From: CAZJLP01 sp964546955
GTDB taxonomy: Bacteria > Verrucomicrobiota > Verrucomicrobiia > Opitutales > Opitutaceae
Reading direction: 5' to 3'
NCBI GenBank assembly: GCA_964546955.1
Contig: CAZJLP010000016.1
Coordinates: forward strand, 20,208-84,207
Length of the DNA stretch: 64,000 bases
Positions 60,523-64,000 of this stretch are shown here, piece by piece. The position numbers and the translations under genes are program-made. How positions within the stretch are numbered: position 1 is the first letter of the stretch; every line of letters begins with the position of its first letter. The notes below the pieces were generated by a model. That model saw only the letters and a list, made by a program, of their open reading frames with translations, ran no database searches and was not told where the DNA came from.

Positions 60523-61386
60523 ATGACCGACCGGATCCACCGCTCAATCCCGCAGCGGTCGCGCTTGAGATGCCGCGACAAGTCGATCGCGTTGGACGCG
60601 GGTCCGGTCATCGTCGGCATACTCAATATCACGGAGGAATCGTTTTTCGACGGGGGCCGGTACCGGTCGGTGGAGGCCGCCCTGGAACAGGCGGATCGAA
60701 TGGTGGCTGAAGGCGCGGGGCTGATCGATATCGGGGGCCAGTCCACGCGTCCCGGGTTCCAGGAACTCTCGGTCGAGGATGAAATCGCCCGGGTCGTGCC
60801 CCCGATCTCCGCGCTCAGCGGACGTCTCGCCGTGCCGATTTCGATCGATACCTACAAGCCCGCCGTGGCCGCGGCCGCGTTAGAAGCCGGTGCGCACATC
60901 GTGAACGATGTGCACGGTTTGCACCGCTTCCCGGAGATGGCGCTGGTTGCTGCACGGCATGGTGCAGCGGTGATCGCAATGCATCAGGCACCCGACTTCA
61001 AGGAAGTGCCGGGCGATCCGCTGGAAAAGCTATTCCGGTATTTCGAACGATCGCACGCGATCGCCCGTGGCGCGGGCATTGGCGACGATCAATTGGCGCT
61101 CGATCCAGGGATCGGCTTCGCTAAGTCGCACGAACAAAACCTGGAAATCATTTCGCGTATAGAAGAGCTGCGCGCCCTTGGCTTTCCCCTTTTGCTGGGC
61201 GCTTCTCGAAAGTCCGTCATTGGAAATGTCCTGGGACTGCCGCCGGCCGACCGGCTTGAGGGCACGCTCGCAACCACCGCACTCGCCGTTTGGGCCGGTG
61301 TGGAATTTATTCGCGTGCACGACGTCGCCGCCAATGCTCGGGCTGCCAAAATGACAGCCGCCCTCCGCGCTTATCGCCGCCCATGA
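60523..61386 (+). CDS. folP: Dihydropteroate synthase
   Basis: The 287-residue protein has G-I-L-N-I-T-E-E-S-F-F-D-G-G near 33, D-I-G-G-Q-S-T-R-P-G near 72, the Asn of N-D-V-H-G, and L-L-G-A-S-R-K-S-V-I-G and R-V-H-D-V in the C-terminus. It joins p-aminobenzoate to hydroxymethyl-dihydropterin pyrophosphate. It opens a folate operon: its stop overlaps the folB start by four bases. Confidence 0.96.
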   Translation: MTDRIHRSIPQRSRLRCRDKSIALDAGPVIVGILNITEESFFDGGRYRSVEAALEQADRMVAEGAGLIDIGGQSTRPGFQELSVEDEIARVVPPISALSGRLAVPISIDTYKPAVAAAALEAGAHIVNDVHGLHRFPEMALVAARHGAAVIAMHQAPDFKEVPGDPLEKLFRYFERSHAIARGAGIGDDQLALDPGIGFAKSHEQNLEIISRIEELRALGFPLLLGASRKSVIGNVLGLPPADRLEGTLATTALAVWAGVEFIRVHDVAANARAAKMTAALRAYRRP

Positions 61387-61772
61387 ACGGACGAATCCAC
61401 TTAAAGAATATGGTTTTTTACGGCTACCACGGAGAGCTGGCCGAGGAGAACCGCCTGGGGCAGCGATTTATTGTGGATCTGGCCTTGAGTGTGGACATGG
61501 CGGAGGCGGCCCGTACCGACGACTTGAAGAAAACCGTCGATTACGTGCGGATCTACGATCTGTGCCGTCAGGTGATGGAACATGATCGGGTCAAACTGCT
61601 GGAAACACTGGCGAAAGACCTCATGGATCGCATCCTCGCGGAATGCGACCGCGTAGCGAAAGTCGAGATCACCATCAAAAAGCCTTCGGTCCCTTTGAAG
61701 GGAATTCTCGATTACGTGGCGATCGAAACCAGCAAGACACGTGAGCAGAGCCTACCTCGGCCTCGGGAGTAA
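61383..61772 (+). CDS. folB: Dihydroneopterin aldolase
   Basis: The ATG at 61383 gives 129 residues, near the usual size of FolB. The family block F-Y-G-Y-H-G-E-L-A-E-E-N-R-L-G-Q-R-F-I-V is intact, with Y-V-R-I-Y-D-L and L-L-E-T-L-A-K-D-L after it, and the conserved Lys in I-K-K-P. It cleaves dihydroneopterin to hydroxymethyl-dihydropterin. The last residues overlap folK by 32 bases. Confidence 0.94.
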   Translation: MNGRIHLKNMVFYGYHGELAEENRLGQRFIVDLALSVDMAEAARTDDLKKTVDYVRIYDLCRQVMEHDRVKLLETLAKDLMDRILAECDRVAKVEITIKKPSVPLKGILDYVAIETSKTREQSLPRPRE

Positions 61773-62244
61773 TTTGGGCGACCGGATGTCGTTTCTGGCC
61801 GAGGGGGTCCAGCAGCTGGCGCGCACTCCCAACGTGCGCTTGGTCGCCACCTCCCGCGTTTATGAGTCCCCCGCGGTGGGACTCACCGCTCAGCCCGATT
61901 TCTTGAACCTGGTCGCGGCGATCGATACGTCACTTTCGCCGCGCGCCTTGTTGCGGGAGTGCCTGGCCGTCGAAGCCAGGCTCGGCCGCGTACGCCACGA
62001 ACGCTGGGGCCCGCGGACCATCGATATCGATCTTCTGTGGTACGATGGTCTTTTGTGCGACGAGGAGGGGCTTGCCCTTCCTCATCCCCGTCTGCAGGAG
62101 CGGGCATTTGTTGTCGTACCTCTCGCGGAGCTCGCACCGGAGCTGCGTCTCGGCGAGCGCACGGCGCGCGAGCTTTGCAATCAGTTCGATCAAAGCCGTC
62201 TGACGAACCGTGGCTCGTTGCCGGCCCATCCCGTTCGCGAATGA
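61741..62244 (+). CDS. folK: Hydroxymethyl-dihydropterin pyrophosphokinase
   Basis: The GTG at 61741 gives 167 residues starting M-S-R-A-Y-L-G-L-G-S-N-L-G-D-R, which must include the G-S-N-L-G-D block, so later starts are excluded. R-W-G-P-R-T-I-D-I-D-L-L-W-Y-D and L-P-H-P-R-L-Q-E-R-A-F-V are the catalytic blocks. It activates the pterin for FolP. Start and stop overlap both neighbours. Confidence 0.94.
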   Translation: MSRAYLGLGSNLGDRMSFLAEGVQQLARTPNVRLVATSRVYESPAVGLTAQPDFLNLVAAIDTSLSPRALLRECLAVEARLGRVRHERWGPRTIDIDLLWYDGLLCDEEGLALPHPRLQERAFVVVPLAELAPELRLGERTARELCNQFDQSRLTNRGSLPAHPVRE

Positions 62245-63632
62245 GCATCGTCGTGGAAGAAGTGCAGGGCGCGCCGCCCCTCGAGGAACTTTTTGATCGC
62301 GCGGGCTCGAACGCAGGGCGGTTCTTCCTTGATACCGCGCTGCCGGGTCTCACGGGACCGGCTTATTCCCTCGCGGGACTCGATCCGTTTCTCACGTTTA
62401 GCGCCGTGGGCCGGCGCGTGACGATTACGGAAAAGGGTCGAACCCAAACGCGTGAAGGCGATCCGATTTCCGAACTTCGCGAATTGCTTCGGCGCTTCCG
62501 GCGCGAAAACACCACCCGATTTCCATTTGCCGGCGGCGCGGTCGGCTACTTTTCCTACGAGTTTGGATTGCGCTTTGAAGGAATCGCTCCTCGCCATTTG
62601 CCCGATATCGACGTGCCGGAAGTCGAACTTGCGTTCTACGACGGTGTCGTGGTGCGCGAGCTTGCCTCGCAAAAAACTTTTCTGGTCGCAAACCCGGTGC
62701 ACGCCGCGTCTGCCGAGGATATCCTGGGGCGGCTTCGTCGTTTTCTCCGAACAAAGGGTTCGCGCCCTTCTCTGACGCCGGTCGCCCCGCCGGCAGAGAA
62801 CTGCCCGCCACGCCCTCGTTGGTCGAAATCCGAGTTTTTGACCGCGGTCGGTCGGATCAAGAATTACATCGCCTCGGGTGATGTTTACCAAGTCAATCTC
62901 TCCCACCGCTTCGAGACTCCGTTGGGCTTGGCTCCGTTCGCGTTGTACTTGCAACTCCGCAAACATACCCCGGCGCCTTTCGGAAGCTTTCTCGAAACCT
63001 CCACGCTGCAGGTCGCCAGCAGTTCTCCCGAACGATTTCTACAAATCAGGGGACGTCGGGTGGAAACGCGACCGATCAAAGGAACTCGGCCGCGAGGGCG
63101 CAGCCCCGACGAAGACAAACGACAGGCCGACCAACTCTTGGCCAGTGAGAAGGAACGGGCCGAACTCCTGATGATCGTCGACCTTGAACGGAATGATCTC
63201 GGACGGGTGTGCGAACCCGGCAGTATCGCGGTCGAAGAACTCTACCGAGTGGAGACGCATCCGACGGTACATCACCTCGTGGCCACCGTGACGGGCCAAT
63301 TGCGGCCCGGTCTGGATATTTTCGACTGTCTCCGCGCGGCGTTCCCGGGAGGTTCTATCACGGGCGCGCCGAAAATTCGCGCCATGCAGATCATCGACGA
63401 ACTGGAGCGAGATCGCCGCCAGCTTTACACAGGCTCCATCGGGTACCTCGGTTTCGATGGAAACTGCGATCTGAATATCGCGATCCGGACCATTGTCTGT
63501 CGCGGCGGCACGGCCAGCTACCATGTTGGCGCGGGTATCGTGTGGGATTCCGATCCTGAAAGCGAATACCAGGAGACTCTCGACAAGGGCGCAGCCTTGG
63601 CCAAAGCACTGGCGTCGTCCGTGGCCGACTGA
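62241..63632 (+). CDS. pabB: Aminodeoxychorismate synthase, component I
   Basis: The ATG at 62241 gives 463 residues. Chorismate-enzyme motifs: F-A-G-G-A-V-G-Y-F-S-Y-E, I-A-S-G-D-V-Y-Q-V-N-L-S, R-P-I-K-G-T-R-P-R-G (Lys in P-I-K-G-T is characteristic of PabB rather than TrpE, which has Ala), E-R-A-E-L-L-M-I-V-D-L-E-R-N-D, and G-S-I-T-G-A-P-K. It makes aminodeoxychorismate, the p-aminobenzoate precursor. No pabA glutaminase gene is in the window. Confidence 0.94.
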   Translation: MSIVVEEVQGAPPLEELFDRAGSNAGRFFLDTALPGLTGPAYSLAGLDPFLTFSAVGRRVTITEKGRTQTREGDPISELRELLRRFRRENTTRFPFAGGAVGYFSYEFGLRFEGIAPRHLPDIDVPEVELAFYDGVVVRELASQKTFLVANPVHAASAEDILGRLRRFLRTKGSRPSLTPVAPPAENCPPRPRWSKSEFLTAVGRIKNYIASGDVYQVNLSHRFETPLGLAPFALYLQLRKHTPAPFGSFLETSTLQVASSSPERFLQIRGRRVETRPIKGTRPRGRSPDEDKRQADQLLASEKERAELLMIVDLERNDLGRVCEPGSIAVEELYRVETHPTVHHLVATVTGQLRPGLDIFDCLRAAFPGGSITGAPKIRAMQIIDELERDRRQLYTGSIGYLGFDGNCDLNIAIRTIVCRGGTASYHVGAGIVWDSDPESEYQETLDKGAALAKALASSVAD

Positions 63633-63649
63633 ACCCGCCCGATTTTTCC

Positions 63650-64000
63650 ATGGCACCGTCCGACTATCTCCCGTTTGCCGACCTTGAGGGAACGCTGCGA
63701 AAGATCGAGGATCTGCGCCTTTCCGCGGTCGACGGTCCGCTTCAGGGCCTGTTCGAGACCCTGCGGGTCCGCGAGGGCAGGGTGCGTTTTTTGCCCCACC
63801 ATCGCGCCCGACTGTCACAGAGCGCCGATGAGCTTGGACTCGCCTCCGTGGTGGATGTGTCGTCCTTGCGCGCACGTTGCGAACGGTTGATCGCCGCAAA
63901 TTCGATGGTTGAGGGTAATCTCAAGATCATGGTGTCGGCCGGAGACGAACCGCGGGGCATGTTGATTGTCGCGCGAAAAAAGACGTATGCTGAAGCGGAC
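63650..64000 (+). CDS. pabC: Aminodeoxychorismate lyase (PLP class IV), C-terminus beyond window
   Basis: An open frame of 117 codons starts at the ATG 63650 and reaches the window edge. It shows G-L-F-E-T-L-R-V-R-E-G-R-V-R-F-L-P-H-H-R-A-R-L near 37-60, the N-terminal signature of class IV aminotransferases such as PabC. The PLP lysine lies further on and is not seen. Following pabB by 17 bases, it fits 4-amino-4-deoxychorismate lyase. The position in the folate operon makes PabC far more likely than IlvE or D-amino-acid transaminase. Confidence 0.88.
   Translation, partial: MAPSDYLPFADLEGTLRKIEDLRLSAVDGPLQGLFETLRVREGRVRFLPHHRARLSQSADELGLASVVDVSSLRARCERLIAANSMVEGNLKIMVSAGDEPRGMLIVARKKTYAEAD

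Overview
The window looks like a piece of a Verrucomicrobiota chromosome, most plausibly Opitutae or a close relative (inference). It is GC-rich and Gram-negative: KdsB and RfaE2 make LPS precursors, and TatA, M16 peptidase and AsmA-like envelope proteins are present. It opens with an autotransporter-associated beta-strand repeat protein, a class abundant in that phylum, and its intergenic spaces are rich in palindromic repeats. Strong Shine-Dalgarno sequences are rare. Two 10-N blocks (49255-49264 and 56318-56327) each interrupt a gene and shift its frame, so this is a draft or metagenome-assembled scaffold. No rRNA, tRNA, CRISPR array, prophage or transposase was recognised.

Layout. 1-12.5 kb: truncated beta-strand repeat protein, TesA-like esterase divergent from a large FtsX-type permease, slyD-ppgK-FAD oxidoreductase run, LytS/LytTR two-component pair, a lipoprotein-like protein with a possible Cys-His-Asp triad, and pcm. 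12.5-19 kb: kamA divergent from carA, then kdsB, HPr, tatD and an M32 carboxypeptidase. 19-28 kb: two DUF4097-like exported beta-solenoid proteins, an ArsC/Spx-like protein, an exported low-complexity protein, a secreted endonuclease/phosphatase-fold protein and a two-domain M16 peptidase. 28-33 kb: an unknown helical protein, an adenylate-kinase-like protein with a long C-terminal extension, and an ECF sigma / membrane anti-sigma candidate / periplasmic helical protein module. 33-38 kb: NtrC-type regulator and HAMP-PAS histidine kinase, followed by a YqjD/YqjE/YqjK-like membrane stress cluster. 38-45 kb: U32 peptidase-family protein, a second ECF sigma module ending in a PDZ protein, an AIM24-family protein, Smr and TatA.

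45-56 kb: aldose-epimerase-like gene divergent from an nfeD-nfeD-floA membrane-microdomain operon with a proline-rich membrane protein behind it, then a thioredoxin-like protein, RodZ, FtsK and ManA. 56-64 kb: grpE (gapped) and dnaJ, rfaE2, a COG0523 metallochaperone GTPase with a small convergent Cys-containing protein, and a compact folate operon folP-folB-folK-pabB-pabC that runs off the window.

The most unusual signal is non-coding. Several intergenic regions carry inverted pairs of short repeats, and one (17361-17640) nests two different repeat families inside each other. One copy supplies the stop codon of the M32 peptidase. Other points of interest are the two ECF modules with different third genes, the exact 18-residue solenoid period, the adenylate kinase fusion, and the FtsX permease without its ATPase.
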